A DNA stretch of 64,000 nt from an uncultured Candidatus Melainabacteria bacterium (GCA_934754775.1 CAKVIM010000006.1:40695-104694); one strand, 5' to 3'; shown: positions 44,929 through 53,149, numbered from the stretch's first letter. The notes: generated from the letters alone by a model not told the origin. Made by a program: numbers and translations.

Positions 44929-45300
44929 CTAAACAATACTAAATTTGCGGTTTAAAATACGACGCCTATTAGCTTTGAAATCAAGCTCGCTCACAAACAA
45001 ATTTACACACTTATCCATGTGCATAAAGTTCAAAAGAGCAAACACATCCGATGGAACATTGAAAAGACTTACTGTTTTTATATTCCTCAGCATTTCCAAA
45101 AAATCAATCGTACATTCCTGCACATAGCTCAAATCCAGCCCCACGTTCAAGTTCTGGTGTTCGCTTATCTCATCAAACAAACGCAAGCTCTCATACCCAT
45201 CCAAAGTTGGGCTCATCGGGGTTAATATACAATACTTATCAGAAGTCTTTATCTCCATATTTCCATTGTAAAGTTTTAACTGGAAAATATGAATTACCAT
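44929..45300 (-). CDS. STAS-like hypothetical protein
   Basis: A 123-aa protein whose order of strands and helices resembles STAS (anti-sigma-factor antagonist) domains: a strand KYCILTPMSPTLD, a helix SLRLFDEISEHQ, a strand LNVGLDLSYVQECTIDFLEM and the closing ALLNFMHMDKCVNLFVSEL. In canonical SpoIIAA the phosphorylatable Ser lies in DSSGL; here the equivalent is CTIDFLE, so it may not be phospho-regulated. A start at 45258 (MEIKTSDKY) is also possible. The neighbouring operon context gives no partner, although an orphan histidine kinase is 4 kb away. Confidence 0.55.
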   Translation of the reverse strand: MVIHIFQLKLYNGNMEIKTSDKYCILTPMSPTLDGYESLRLFDEISEHQNLNVGLDLSYVQECTIDFLEMLRNIKTVSLFNVPSDVFALLNFMHMDKCVNLFVSELDFKANRRRILNRKFSIV

Positions 45301-45334
45301 AAATTATGAAAAACCTACACCTAAAGTTTGAAGC

Positions 45335-46612
45335 TTAGTCCAAAAATATTGTCTGCTCTCTATCAGGTCCAACACTAATTATACCGATAGGAGCTCCAAT
45401 TAAGTCCTCTACCTTAGAAATATACTTCTTAGCATTCTCCGGCAAATCTTCGTACTTACGAATTCCGCTCAAAGAAGTTTTCCACCCAGGCATGGTTTCA
45501 TAAATCGGCTCCAAATACTTGTGTATAAACACATCCGTCGGATAAGAAGTATAAACTTTGTCATTCCTACAGTCCTTATACGCCGTACAAATCTTGATTT
45601 CATCAAAACTATCAAACACATCAATCTTTGTCAAAGCAACCTTTGTAATCCCACCGACCAACACTGCATATTTCATAATCACAGAGTCAAACCAACCACA
45701 TCTTCTAGGTCTGCCGGTCGTAACACCAAACTCATGCCCGATATCCTGAATCTTCTTACCTACTTCATCCGTAAGTTCACTAACAAAAGGCCCTTCGCCA
45801 ACTCGTGTTACATAAGCTTTTGAAACACCTACAACCTCTCCAATCATAGTAGGGCCGTAACCACTTCCAGTAGCAGCTCCGCCGCCTATCGGATTTGAGC
45901 TGGTTACAAACGGATAAGTACCGTAATCCACGTCCAGCATTACCCCTTGAGCACCCTCAAACAAAACAGTTCTATCCTTATATCGATTTAACAAATCCTG
46001 CCAATCAAAACAAACATAAGGTTTGAACAACTCTGCATATTTTTCACACAAAGAAATTATACAATCTCTCGTATACTCTTCCAAACCGTAAACACCCTTC
46101 AGAGTCTTATTCTTAATCGGAAGTATCATTTCCAATTTTTCGTTCAATGCTTCATAAGAATACAAGTCCTGTATCTTCAAACCGATTCTCGCCATCTTAT
46201 CAGTATAAGTAGGCCCAATCCCCTTCTTCGTCGTACCGATTTTACCCTTGCCGGCATGTGCTTCGCTATAACCGTCAACCTCTATATGATAAGGCATAGT
46301 GATAGAAGCCAAAGGAGATATCTTCAAGTTCTTAAAATTAACCCCCTCAGCCTTTAATTCGTTCAATTCTTTCTCAAAAGATTCCGGATGAATAACCGTG
46401 CCAGCACCAATAAAGCAAACCGTATTATCGTACAATATCCCGGAAGGTATCAAATGGAATTTATAAGTTTTGCCGCCAGTAACAACAGTATGACCTGCAT
46501 TACAGCCACCTTGATATCTGATAATTAAATCCGCATTCTCAGCAAGCAAATCCGTTATCTTAGCCTTGCCTTCATCGCCCCACTGAGCACCAATTACAAC
46601 CGTATTCTTCAT
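45335..46612 (-). CDS. purA: adenylosuccinate synthetase
   Basis: Joins IMP and aspartate with GTP to form adenylosuccinate, the first committed step to AMP. The 425 residues begin MKNTVVIGAQWGDEGKAKIT; the usual GDEGKGK phosphate loop has Ala for the second Gly here. Other conserved blocks: NAGHTVV, GKIGTTKKGIGPTYTDK, FEGAQGVMLDVDYGTYPFVT and GVTTGRPRRCGWFD. ATG 46612 is preferred over 46618 because GGAG is 7 bases before it. It follows a small Cys-rich protein and the flavoprotein gene at 46907 on the same strand. Confidence 0.97.
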   Translation of the reverse strand: MKNTVVIGAQWGDEGKAKITDLLAENADLIIRYQGGCNAGHTVVTGGKTYKFHLIPSGILYDNTVCFIGAGTVIHPESFEKELNELKAEGVNFKNLKISPLASITMPYHIEVDGYSEAHAGKGKIGTTKKGIGPTYTDKMARIGLKIQDLYSYEALNEKLEMILPIKNKTLKGVYGLEEYTRDCIISLCEKYAELFKPYVCFDWQDLLNRYKDRTVLFEGAQGVMLDVDYGTYPFVTSSNPIGGGAATGSGYGPTMIGEVVGVSKAYVTRVGEGPFVSELTDEVGKKIQDIGHEFGVTTGRPRRCGWFDSVIMKYAVLVGGITKVALTKIDVFDSFDEIKICTAYKDCRNDKVYTSYPTDVFIHKYLEPIYETMPGWKTSLSGIRKYEDLPENAKKYISKVEDLIGAPIGIISVGPDREQTIFLD

Positions 46613-46687
46613 GTCCATTCTCCAATCAAAAACGAGGAGTTAATCACAACTCCCATTTCCCTCCCAGCAAGCGAGAGTCTCCTCCGT

Positions 46688-46897
46688 CTAATCCTTGTTT
46701 TGCTGTGCTTGTCTTGCCCTAGCCTGTTTTGCCTGAACATCAAGCATAGAATTATGTGCCATCATATAAACAGAGCAAATCTTATAATTCTTAAGATACC
46801 ACGCACAATTTTCTTGCATACAAACAATCTCAACCTGAGAGCCTACACTCATCAAAGGGCATAAAGGTATTGATTTTTCTTGTTCTCTTGGTGCCAT
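46688..46897 (-). CDS. small Cys-containing protein, possible zinc site
   Basis: A 69-residue protein without a recognised family. Four cysteines are spaced as in small metal-binding proteins: PLCPLM, VCMQENCAWYLKN, and ICSVY. The C-terminus is a charged helix (VQAKQARARQAQQNKD). GGAG precedes the ATG by 6 bases, and it lies 9 bases downstream of the flavoprotein gene at 46907, with purA 75 bases further on, so it is a genuine operon member. It might bind zinc or an Fe-S cluster; nothing more can be said. Confidence 0.7.
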   Translation of the reverse strand: MAPREQEKSIPLCPLMSVGSQVEIVCMQENCAWYLKNYKICSVYMMAHNSMLDVQAKQARARQAQQNKD

Positions 46898-46906
46898 TAC
46901 TATCTC

Positions 46907-47743
46907 CTACTTATTGTTCTTTAATAAATTACAATTCTCATCACGCTTGCGTTCAATATCCTTATAGATTTTGGTTCTATTAATAACTTCATCAAAATCT
47001 ATCTCATGAGCATTAAAATCAGGCCCATCTACACAAGCAAATTTCGTTTCGCCACCCACAGTTAATCTGCAAGCACCGCACATTCCCGTACCATCTACCA
47101 TAATCGGGTTCATACTGGCTTCTGTATAAATCCCTTTATCTCTTGTCATATTCGCAACCGCACGCATCATAGGCATAGGTCCTACTGCAATCGCATAATC
47201 AACCTTCTCCTTGCCCATAATTCGTTCCAGAACCTGAGTAACAAAACCCTTCTCACCCAAAGTTCCATCATCAGTCGTAATAAACAGCTCGTCACAAGCA
47301 TTTTTCATCTTGTCTTCCCAGAAAATGAGTTCCTTTGTTCTTGCACCCATTATCATGTAAACCTTATTTCCTGCTTCCTTGAAAGCTTTAGCAATCAAAT
47401 AGCAAGGAGCTGCACCATAACCGCCTGCCAAGCAAACAACTGTGCCATACTTCTCAATATGAGTCGGCTGTCCCAATGGCCCAACAATATCAACAAGCTC
47501 ATCACCAACATTCAACTCTGCAAGCTTCTTTGTTGAATGACCTACAGCCATAAATACAAGAGTCAAAGCACCGCTCTCTTTATCAACATCTGCAATAGTC
47601 AACGGAACACGTTCGCCATTCTCTTCAGCTCTGAATATAATAAATTGTCCAGCCCTTGCGTTTCTTACAACATAAGGAGCATCAACAGTTATCTCATACT
47701 GATTCGGACATAACTCTGTCTTTGATAATATTTTGTAACCCAT
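46907..47743 (-). CDS. NfnA/PyrK-like FAD- and NAD(P)-binding oxidoreductase subunit
   Basis: A sulfide/dihydroorotate dehydrogenase-like electron-transfer protein (278 residues): FAD-binding barrel (RAGQFIIFRAEENGERVPLT), NAD-binding domain (CLAGGYGAAPCYLIAKAFKE) and a C-terminal [2Fe-2S] site (GTGMCGACRLTVGG and CVDGPDF). In the family it partners a GltD-like flavoprotein as NfnAB (electron-bifurcating NADH-dependent ferredoxin:NADP reductase) or SudAB. The partner (nfnB/gltD-like) is not next to it in the window. The start at 47743 has AGAAGGG upstream. Fits a fermentative, ferredoxin-based metabolism. Confidence 0.88.
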   Translation of the reverse strand: MGYKILSKTELCPNQYEITVDAPYVVRNARAGQFIIFRAEENGERVPLTIADVDKESGALTLVFMAVGHSTKKLAELNVGDELVDIVGPLGQPTHIEKYGTVVCLAGGYGAAPCYLIAKAFKEAGNKVYMIMGARTKELIFWEDKMKNACDELFITTDDGTLGEKGFVTQVLERIMGKEKVDYAIAVGPMPMMRAVANMTRDKGIYTEASMNPIMVDGTGMCGACRLTVGGETKFACVDGPDFNAHEIDFDEVINRTKIYKDIERKRDENCNLLKNNK

Positions 47744-47801
47744 TTGAAAAGCCCTTCTTTTTACTAAACTATCATAGCACAAATATTTAATTCGCTCAAT
47801 T

Positions 47802-47907
47802 GGGGGGGTAAATATATTTGGTTGGGTGTGAGGTTACAAGTTGGGCGTTTGAGAAGGGGGGGGTAAATGTATATTTGGTTGGGCGAAGAACTACAAGATT
47901 GGCGTTT
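47802..47907. repeat. tandem GGGGGGGTAAAT repeats, two units
   Basis: Two similar ~50-base units begin with a G-run plus TAAAT (47802 and 47856), continue with ATATTTGGTTGGGC-like sequence and end in GGCGTTTT. The same family occurs as two exact tandem copies at 51865 and 51922. Confidence 0.8.
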
Positions 47908-47913
47908 TATTAA

Positions 47914-47944
47914 TGGAAAATGGAAAATGGAAAGTTGAAAATGG
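47914..47944 (+). repeat. GGAAAAT-heptad repeat, diverged copy
   Basis: Thirty-one bases of TGGAAAA-type heptads, the same family as the S23 element's inverted repeats with a few substitutions; no S23 gene nearby. Confidence 0.8.
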
Positions 47945-47954
47945 TTTTTAATTT

Positions 47955-48400
47955 TTCCCTTGCGGGGTGACCCCTCACCCGCATTCGTAACGTTCGCAGA
48001 GCTCACGAACGACTGCTCCCTCTCCAGATGGAGAGGGTAGTTTTTCAATGTGAAAGCTATGCTTGAACATTAGAAAAACGGGTGAGGTGTCAGCCCGATA
48101 GGGTGAAGTTTAAAACAATAATAGTTAATAAAAAGCTGGATCCTTCACACTAATCGTGTTCAGGATGACGTGGCGTAGGACTACTGGTTGGGCGTTTTTA
48201 ATGGAAAATTGAAAATGGAAAGTGGAAAATTGTTTATAATTTTTACCCTAGCGGGCTGACACCTCACCCCAACCCTCTCCTCTTAGGAGAGGGAGCAGTC
48301 GTTAGTTTAAAATTTTATTGGTGCAAAAAATTGCACCCTACAACTCTCTGTTCGCCGGTCGCTCCATCTGGAGAGGGAGTTAACACGCCAAAAAAAATCC
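47955..48400. repeat. island of palindromic intergenic repeats
   Basis: Within the 890-base gap 47744-48630 no gene is credible. It holds: a CTCACCC...CTCCCTCTCC/GGAGAGGG module (47965-48040), its inverted partial copy GGGTGAGGTGTCAGCCCG (48080-48097), a palindrome ATCCTTCACAC / GTGTTCAGGAT (48140-48165), a second CACCTCACCCC...CCTCTCC/GGAGAGGG module (48260-48292) and a GGTGCAA-AAAA-TTGCACC palindrome (48320-48337). The order of modules resembles that at 51.9-52.3 kb. Confidence 0.75.
48202..48232 (+). repeat. GGAAAAT-heptad repeat, exact copy of S23-element end
   Basis: Identical over 31 bases to the left inverted repeat at 1931-1961, but with no S23 gene or partner in inverted orientation within reach. 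Confidence 0.88.
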
Positions 48401-48420
48401 TTTCTCGAAGAAAGGATTTG
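48389..48420 (-). terminator. intrinsic terminator of lpd transcript
   Basis: AAATCCTTTCT / AGAAAGGATTT hairpin followed on the minus strand by eight T. Confidence 0.85.
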
Positions 48421-48630
48421 GAATCTTTTTTAATAATTCCTCATGTGTAGAAGGTTAGTGTGTAGGTTGTATGAAAGGTTTGTGTTATGTGTTTCGTGTT
48501 TATTTAATGTCTGCCGTTTTCTTATTTACGACTTACATATATATAAAGTATTTATCTTTTATAGAGTTGCACAAAAAGCTAACTTTGTTACAAAACTTAA
48601 CAAAGTCATAAAAATTTCCCTAAAAAAAGA

Positions 48631-49863
48631 TTACAGACGCATCAAAAGCTCGAAAATCCCTTCAGCATAAGTCGGATGAGCAAAGCACATCTTCTTCATC
48701 TCATCAACACGAATCTTGTTCTGAATAGCACTCAAAATTATATGAATAAGTGATGAAGCCTCTTTTGACACAATACTTGCACCACAAATCAAATTATCCT
48801 TAGTTATCAGCTTAATAAACCCGTCGGTTGCATCATCACACCAAGCTTTGCCGAGTGCTGTTATCGGTAACATCGTCTTAGTATAAGTTTCATCACAATC
48901 CTGCTCCCGTAAGCCCACCCAAGCAATTTCCGGCTCACCATAAATTACGGAAGGAACAAGCGTCTTATCAAACGGAATACCCAAAGCCAAAGCCTTAGCC
49001 TGATGTACTGCATAATGAGCCAACTGAATCTCGCCGCAAGCATCCCCAATCACGGCGTCACAAGAGCATTTTGGGCATACAGCCTCACGTCCTGCTGCAA
49101 CAAGAAGAAAATCAGGAGTAATTTCAGCCCCGCTATTCAGCTTCACTACCCTATCTTCGGTAATCTCTTTAACAAAATCTTTTGTATAAAATTTCAACTT
49201 CTTCTGTTTAAATATCCGCTCAACACGCTTTGAAACCTCAACATCCGCAAGCGGAACAAGGTGTTCTGCCAACTCAACCAAAGTCACTTCAACACCAAAA
49301 TTGTGAAGCACTCTGCTCCATTCGAGTCCAATCGCACCAGAGCCTACAATCAGAACTGATTTTGGAAGCTCTTTTAGGTTCAAAATATCGTCCGAACTTA
49401 AAATAAATTTACCGTCAAACTCCAGCCCCTTTATTTCTCTAGGCTTAGAGCCTGTCGCAAGAATAATTTTTCCGACCTTATACTCGCCACTCAAAGTCGA
49501 AATTACGCAATCTTCTTTAACGCAAGCTTCATCATTAACCACAACAACGCCGGAATTCTTAACCGCCAATTCCAAGGATTTGCGGATTTTTTCGACAGCA
49601 TTATCTTTTTTCTCAACGACTTTCGAAAAATCGAAACTCATGTCCTCAATCTCAACACCAATCTTAGAAGCCGATTTAATCTCTGCAAAAACTTCTGAAG
49701 AATGCAAAAATGACTTTGTCGGGATACAGCCACGATTTAGACATGTTCCGCCCAATTTATCCTTCTCAAACAAAACAACAGAATGTCCGCTATTAGCCAA
49801 CATCATACCTGCCGTATAGCCCGCAGGCCCACCACCTATTATTCCGTAATCATATAATTCCAT
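48631..49863 (-). CDS. lpdA: dihydrolipoyl dehydrogenase-like flavoprotein, short form
   Basis: An FAD/NAD disulfide oxidoreductase: FAD loop IGGGPAGYTAGMMLANSGHS at the N-terminus, redox cysteines GGTCLNRGCIPTKS (~38-51), NAD loop LIVGSGAIGLEWSR (~170) and the C-terminal FAHPTYAEG with the active-site His. It would reoxidise lipoamide of 2-oxoacid dehydrogenase or glycine cleavage complexes. It is 410 residues where ~460-475 is usual: after VAAGREAV the segment carrying the NxxGL and TnvpGIYAIGD region is shortened to CPKCSCDAVIGDACG, a loss of about 30 residues. Other members of the class cannot be excluded. Confidence 0.85.
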   Translation of the reverse strand: MELYDYGIIGGGPAGYTAGMMLANSGHSVVLFEKDKLGGTCLNRGCIPTKSFLHSSEVFAEIKSASKIGVEIEDMSFDFSKVVEKKDNAVEKIRKSLELAVKNSGVVVVNDEACVKEDCVISTLSGEYKVGKIILATGSKPREIKGLEFDGKFILSSDDILNLKELPKSVLIVGSGAIGLEWSRVLHNFGVEVTLVELAEHLVPLADVEVSKRVERIFKQKKLKFYTKDFVKEITEDRVVKLNSGAEITPDFLLVAAGREAVCPKCSCDAVIGDACGEIQLAHYAVHQAKALALGIPFDKTLVPSVIYGEPEIAWVGLREQDCDETYTKTMLPITALGKAWCDDATDGFIKLITKDNLICGASIVSKEASSLIHIILSAIQNKIRVDEMKKMCFAHPTYAEGIFELLMRL

Positions 49864-49885
49864 ACAAACATTCTAGCACAAATTT

Positions 49886-50449
49886 CTAGATTTTCATGTT
49901 TCCTGATGGTTGCGGTCTATTATTCATATAGCTCTTATGTACATTAGAAGCAATCGAATTTCTTATAATCGGGGTCACGATATTAGAAGATAAAACGCTT
50001 GCACCGACAGTTCCGACAGTTGTTACAAGGTTTTTATAAGCATAATATGATTCTTTAGGGAACTTCGGTTCATTTTTAAGCACCTCATCCAAGTCAAGAG
50101 AAAGTTTTCCGACCTTATCGCCATACAAAGCCTTATTCTTATCCAAAAATTTTCTAACAGACTGCGGTGCAATTTTACCGGTAGACGCCATTTTAGAAAT
50201 AAGCTTCTTTGTAGATTGCGTAATCAAGAAGAACGAACCAATATTAACCGCAGCATCGAGTAATTCTTGCGGGAACAAGAAACTTTTTTGTTCATTGGAA
50301 AGTTTCGGGTTCAACAATACAGCACCCGCTTGAGCAAGAGAAGAAAGCCCCCAACCGATTGTACCTGTTACAACAAGCATTGTTGCGGTATTCTTCTTGA
50401 ACTTTGTATAAACCCATTCAAGTCCTTTTTGAAGAAGAGAATTACTCAT
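49886..50449 (-). CDS. hypothetical membrane protein, part of a pair
   Basis: A 187-aa protein of no known family with hydrophobic segments TATMLVVTGTIGWGLSSLAQ, LLDAAVNIGSFFLITQ and NLVTTVGTVGASVLSSNIVT, and charged loops between. The start at 50449 follows an excellent AAGGAGGG site; the longer frame to 50473 is unnecessary. Its first 8 bases overlap the end of the similar gene at 50442, indicating translational coupling, and both are followed by the lpd gene. Probably an inner-membrane protein; the function is unknown. Confidence 0.68.
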   Translation of the reverse strand: MSNSLLQKGLEWVYTKFKKNTATMLVVTGTIGWGLSSLAQAGAVLLNPKLSNEQKSFLFPQELLDAAVNIGSFFLITQSTKKLISKMASTGKIAPQSVRKFLDKNKALYGDKVGKLSLDLDEVLKNEPKFPKESYYAYKNLVTTVGTVGASVLSSNIVTPIIRNSIASNVHKSYMNNRPQPSGNMKI

Positions 50450-51032
50450 GTTTTCCCTCCTTCTTTGTTTCATTAAATTTGTTTGTCAAAAATACAGTCA
50501 GCGGAGCATCAAGGACAAAATTTGTCACACACATTGCAAGAATTGCAAGTAAGTTTGAAAGTGCGTTTCTGTTATTTTTCAGGAATTCTTCGCATTGAGC
50601 GATTTCGCTCATATACTTTTTAGGAAGAAGTGATTTACTGAATTTTGAGCACCCTTTAACATCCGTCATCTTAACTACAGCCTTGTATGCAGAGCCTCTA
50701 ACCAAGATACCGACACAAGTTCCGGCTATAATTTTAGCAATAGTTCTGTTTCTGGCGACTCTTCTGGTATCCTCATCAACCCTATGATTGTAATAGTCAA
50801 TCGCAGGCTGAGTTAGCATAGCAGTCGCACCCATAATCAAACGGTTTTCTGCAGGTTTAGAGATTTTATCAACTATTACCTTGGAACGCTCAACGCCACG
50901 CTTCGTCTCTTTTATCGTAACTTTAGGTGAGCAGTCCAAAACCTTCTGAGCTACATAATTTGTAAACTTATTCCAGCGTTTTCCCTGCATTGAAATATTG
51001 TTATTGCTATTATAATTCGACTGTATGTTCAT
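50442..51032 (-). CDS. hypothetical membrane protein with N-terminal SMQG motif
   Basis: A 196-aa protein starting MNIQSNYNSNNNISMQGKRW, a variant (Met in place of Phe) of the Asn-rich FxG-type N-terminus. Downstream are hydrophobic segments AENRLIMGATAMLTQPAID, IAKIIAGTCVGILVRGSAYK and LSNLLAILAMCVTNFVLDAP separated by charged loops, the same layout as 49886. I start at 51032 because the FxG-type proteins start this way and the extra frame to 51089 shows no site. Coupled to 49886 by an 8-base overlap. The function is unknown. Confidence 0.68.
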   Translation of the reverse strand: MNIQSNYNSNNNISMQGKRWNKFTNYVAQKVLDCSPKVTIKETKRGVERSKVIVDKISKPAENRLIMGATAMLTQPAIDYYNHRVDEDTRRVARNRTIAKIIAGTCVGILVRGSAYKAVVKMTDVKGCSKFSKSLLPKKYMSEIAQCEEFLKNNRNALSNLLAILAMCVTNFVLDAPLTVFLTNKFNETKKEGKHE

Positions 51033-51216
51033 AACACTTCTACCTACGAGTATAAAACAGCTGAAGCTATAAAATTGACTTCCATGCAAAAATTGTTACA
51101 AAAGTTTTACAATACATTTATCATATTACAGATGTAAATTTATGTAACAAAAACTTAGAATTTATTAAAGTTTTTCGAAAAATTGCCGTCATTAATATTA
51201 ATCGAATGATTGATTG

Positions 51217-51256
51217 AAGGGGAGTGTCGGGCGAAAATACGGCACTCCTTTTTTCA
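51217..51256 (+). terminator. leader terminator / attenuator before DUF308 gene
   Basis: GGAGTGTCG / CGGCACTCC stem (one G-T pair) with a 9-base loop, then TTTTTT on the + strand. No + gene lies upstream: any transcript reaching it starts in the preceding ~180 bases, so it is an attenuator for the gene at 51342 or the end of a small RNA. Confidence 0.55.
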
Positions 51257-51341
51257 TGCATTGCGTTACCAAATTACCTACCCCAACAGGAGCTGGAGAA
51301 GTTTTCTTAATCAAGTATCATTAGCTAAAAAGGAGAATACT

Positions 51342-51872
51342 ATGACTGAGAAAAAATTTCTAAGCTTCATACTAACCGAAGGCATTCTCTTAGCCATCCT
51401 CGGGCTCGGAATGCTGATGTTACCCAAAATCACTACAATGACTCTCGGACTAATGATGTGTCTGTCATTCGTAATCTATGGCGGCTACAAAGCCATAAAT
51501 GCATTCCTCACAAGAAATTACACACCACATTTCTTGCTCAACATCATACTCGGAATCCTGTTATTCTTAATCGGGATATTCCTGTTTATGGCACCAATGT
51601 TTAACCAAATTCTACTCACATCCGCAATCGGCGTCTATTTTCTCCTAGAAAGTATCGCCTCAACCGCATTTGCTATCCAGAACCGAAACACAATATATTT
51701 CTGGTGGGTAAGCATTTTTGTTGCTGTCCTGCAATTCCTCATTGCACTTATTATAATCTTAGGACTTCCATCAACTGCACTATGGGTTATCGGAATACTA
51801 GCAGGCGTCAATTTCTTAATCACCGGCATGGCAATGATTTTCTTGTACATTGCTGGGGGTAAATGGGGGTAA
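51342..51872 (+). CDS. DUF308 / HdeD-like membrane protein
   Basis: A 176-aa integral membrane protein with six hydrophobic segments (LSFILTEGILLAILGLGMLM, MTLGLMMCLSFVIYGGYKAI, FLLNIILGILLFLIGIFLFM, ILLTSAIGVYFLLESIASTA, WVSIFVAVLQFLIALIIILG, WVIGILAGVNFLITGMAMIF), the repeat pattern of the HdeD/DUF308 family associated with acid or envelope stress. The start at 51342 follows AAAAGGAG; the frame extending to 51210 runs into the leader hairpin. It is a single-gene unit preceded by the hairpin at 51217. Confidence 0.85.
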   Translation: MTEKKFLSFILTEGILLAILGLGMLMLPKITTMTLGLMMCLSFVIYGGYKAINAFLTRNYTPHFLLNIILGILLFLIGIFLFMAPMFNQILLTSAIGVYFLLESIASTAFAIQNRNTIYFWWVSIFVAVLQFLIALIIILGLPSTALWVIGILAGVNFLITGMAMIFLYIAGGKWG

Positions 51873-51968
51873 ATATATATTTGGTTAAGCGTGGGACTAC
51901 TGGTTGGGCGTTGGGTGGGGTGGGGGTAAATATATATTTGGTTAAGCGTGGGACTACTGGTTGGGCGT
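51865..51968 (+). repeat. exact tandem repeat, two copies with 57-base period
   Basis: The 47 bases from 51865 to 51911 (GGGGGTAAATATATATTTGG at the start) recur exactly at 51922-51968. It begins at the stop codon of the DUF308 gene and belongs to the same family as 47802-47907. Confidence 0.92.
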
Positions 51969-52002
51969 ATGGGTGGGGTGGGGGGAAGAGTGAACGAACA
52001 AT

Positions 52003-52250
52003 TGAAAATGGAAAATGGAAAGTGGAAAATTATTAAATTCGCTTCGCTCATAAAATGTAGAATTGTAGGTTGGGCTTTCAGCCCAACAAAAACTTTTATA
52101 CCCTTGCGGGCTGACACCTCACCCGCATTCGTAACGTTCGCAAAGCTCACTAACGACTGCTCCCTCTCCTAAGAGGAGAGGGTTGGGGTGAGGTGATAGC
52201 CCGCAAGGGCAACCTTCTTAAAACAATTTTCCACTTTCCATTTTCCATTC
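52003..52250. repeat. heptad inverted repeats enclosing a nested hairpin module
   Basis: A GGAAAAT-heptad copy at 52003-52031 and its inverted partner at 52224-52250 enclose about 190 bases with no gene. Inside are a GTTGGGC palindrome (52069-52087) and a long hairpin: 52101-52124 pairs with 52186-52209 (two mismatches), and the inner CCCTCTCCT-AAG-AGGAGAGGG lies at 52162-52182. The layout mimics the S23 element but without the gene. Confidence 0.75.
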
Positions 52251-52274
52251 AACCCAACGCTCAACCAGTAGTAG

Positions 52275-52329
52275 GGTGCAATTTTTTGCACCAATACAGC
52301 TAGTAGTAGGTTGGGCATACCTGCCCAAC
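52275..52329. repeat. GGTGCAA and GTTGGGCA palindromes
   Basis: 52275-52292 GGTGCAATTTTTTGCACC and 52310-52329 GTTGGGCA-TACC-TGCCCAAC; copies occur at 48320 and 35096. With the preceding items they fill the 470-base gap between the DUF308 and TonB-like genes. Confidence 0.8.
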
Positions 52330-52342
52330 AACGCAAAGCTAA

Positions 52343-53149
52343 CTAGTGGTGGCTTTTTTGCTCCAGCTCAAGTCGATAGCGTTTATACTGATTATTCAAT
52401 TCTGTAAGCTCAATCGCCTTATCAATAGCCTCTAGAGCGTGTTCGTAATCACCTGCTATCTCATAAGAATGTGCTAAATAAAAATACGAAAACGGAGATT
52501 TGTCCATCTCAGCAATAAGTTTACAAGTATTGATACGCTTCTGGTCATATCGAGCTTTCAACCTCTCAGACTCAGCAAAATCCGTATCAGCACCTTTATA
52601 ATCACCTAAAGCCTTTCTTATATTTGCACGTTTTGAATATAGAAAATACGAGCTTGAATCGCCCTCAACTTCATCAATAGCCTTATTAATGGAGCTCAAT
52701 GCCCGCTCATTATCAACCTTAAAATATCTATCCGCATTATCAACATATTCTTGCATCTTATCCGTCTTAACAATTGTCGTATGGAAGGTATACTTAACCG
52801 TAAGCATATTCCTTGTTGAATTAGCAGGAAATCTATCAAACGGAGAAGCCTTGCGAAGAGCCTCTAAAGTCGATTCGTCAAATAGCTCGTTATTAGAACT
52901 CTGGACAATACTCGTCGACAAAACATCACCCTGTCGTGAAACTTTAAACATGACAACAGCTTCACCACCTTCAACAAAATCCGGCGGATTCCAGTTTTTC
53001 TGAATCTTCGCTTGCACCCTCGCCATATATTCAGAAAAATCGTTCTGAATAATCATACTCCCGCTATTATTTGGCTCATCCGTTTCTGCAAGCACAGTTG
53101 GGCTTATAAAAAATATTAAAAATAACAATGTGACGATTTTTTTTAACAT
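52343..53149 (-). CDS. TonB C-terminal-like domain protein with TPR region
   Basis: A 268-aa envelope protein with a signal sequence or anchor (MLKKIVTLLFLIFFISPTVL). Residues ~32-125 match the TonB family C-terminal fold: YMARVQAKIQKNWNPPDFVE, VVMFKVSRQGDVLSTSIVQS, SSNNELFDESTLEALRKASP. The remainder is TPR-like (ALSSINKAIDEVEG, SSSYFLYSKRANIRKALGDY, YFYLAHSYEIAGDYEHALEA). The usual Pro-rich TonB linker is absent, so it is unlikely to be an energy transducer; a periplasmic scaffold is more plausible. The start at 53149 is chosen for the signal sequence. ExbB/ExbD are not nearby. Confidence 0.78.
   Translation of the reverse strand: MLKKIVTLLFLIFFISPTVLAETDEPNNSGSMIIQNDFSEYMARVQAKIQKNWNPPDFVEGGEAVVMFKVSRQGDVLSTSIVQSSNNELFDESTLEALRKASPFDRFPANSTRNMLTVKYTFHTTIVKTDKMQEYVDNADRYFKVDNERALSSINKAIDEVEGDSSSYFLYSKRANIRKALGDYKGADTDFAESERLKARYDQKRINTCKLIAEMDKSPFSYFYLAHSYEIAGDYEHALEAIDKAIELTELNNQYKRYRLELEQKSHH

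Noticed and set aside
47764..48048. Reading frame on the minus strand with repeated PNQIYIYP segments
   Set aside because: It is a translation of the GGGGTAAATATAT and heptad repeats, with no ribosome binding site.
51635..52150. Reading frame on the minus strand with two PTSSPTLNQIYIYPH units
   Set aside because: It is a shadow of the 57-base tandem repeat and of the DUF308 gene on the other strand.
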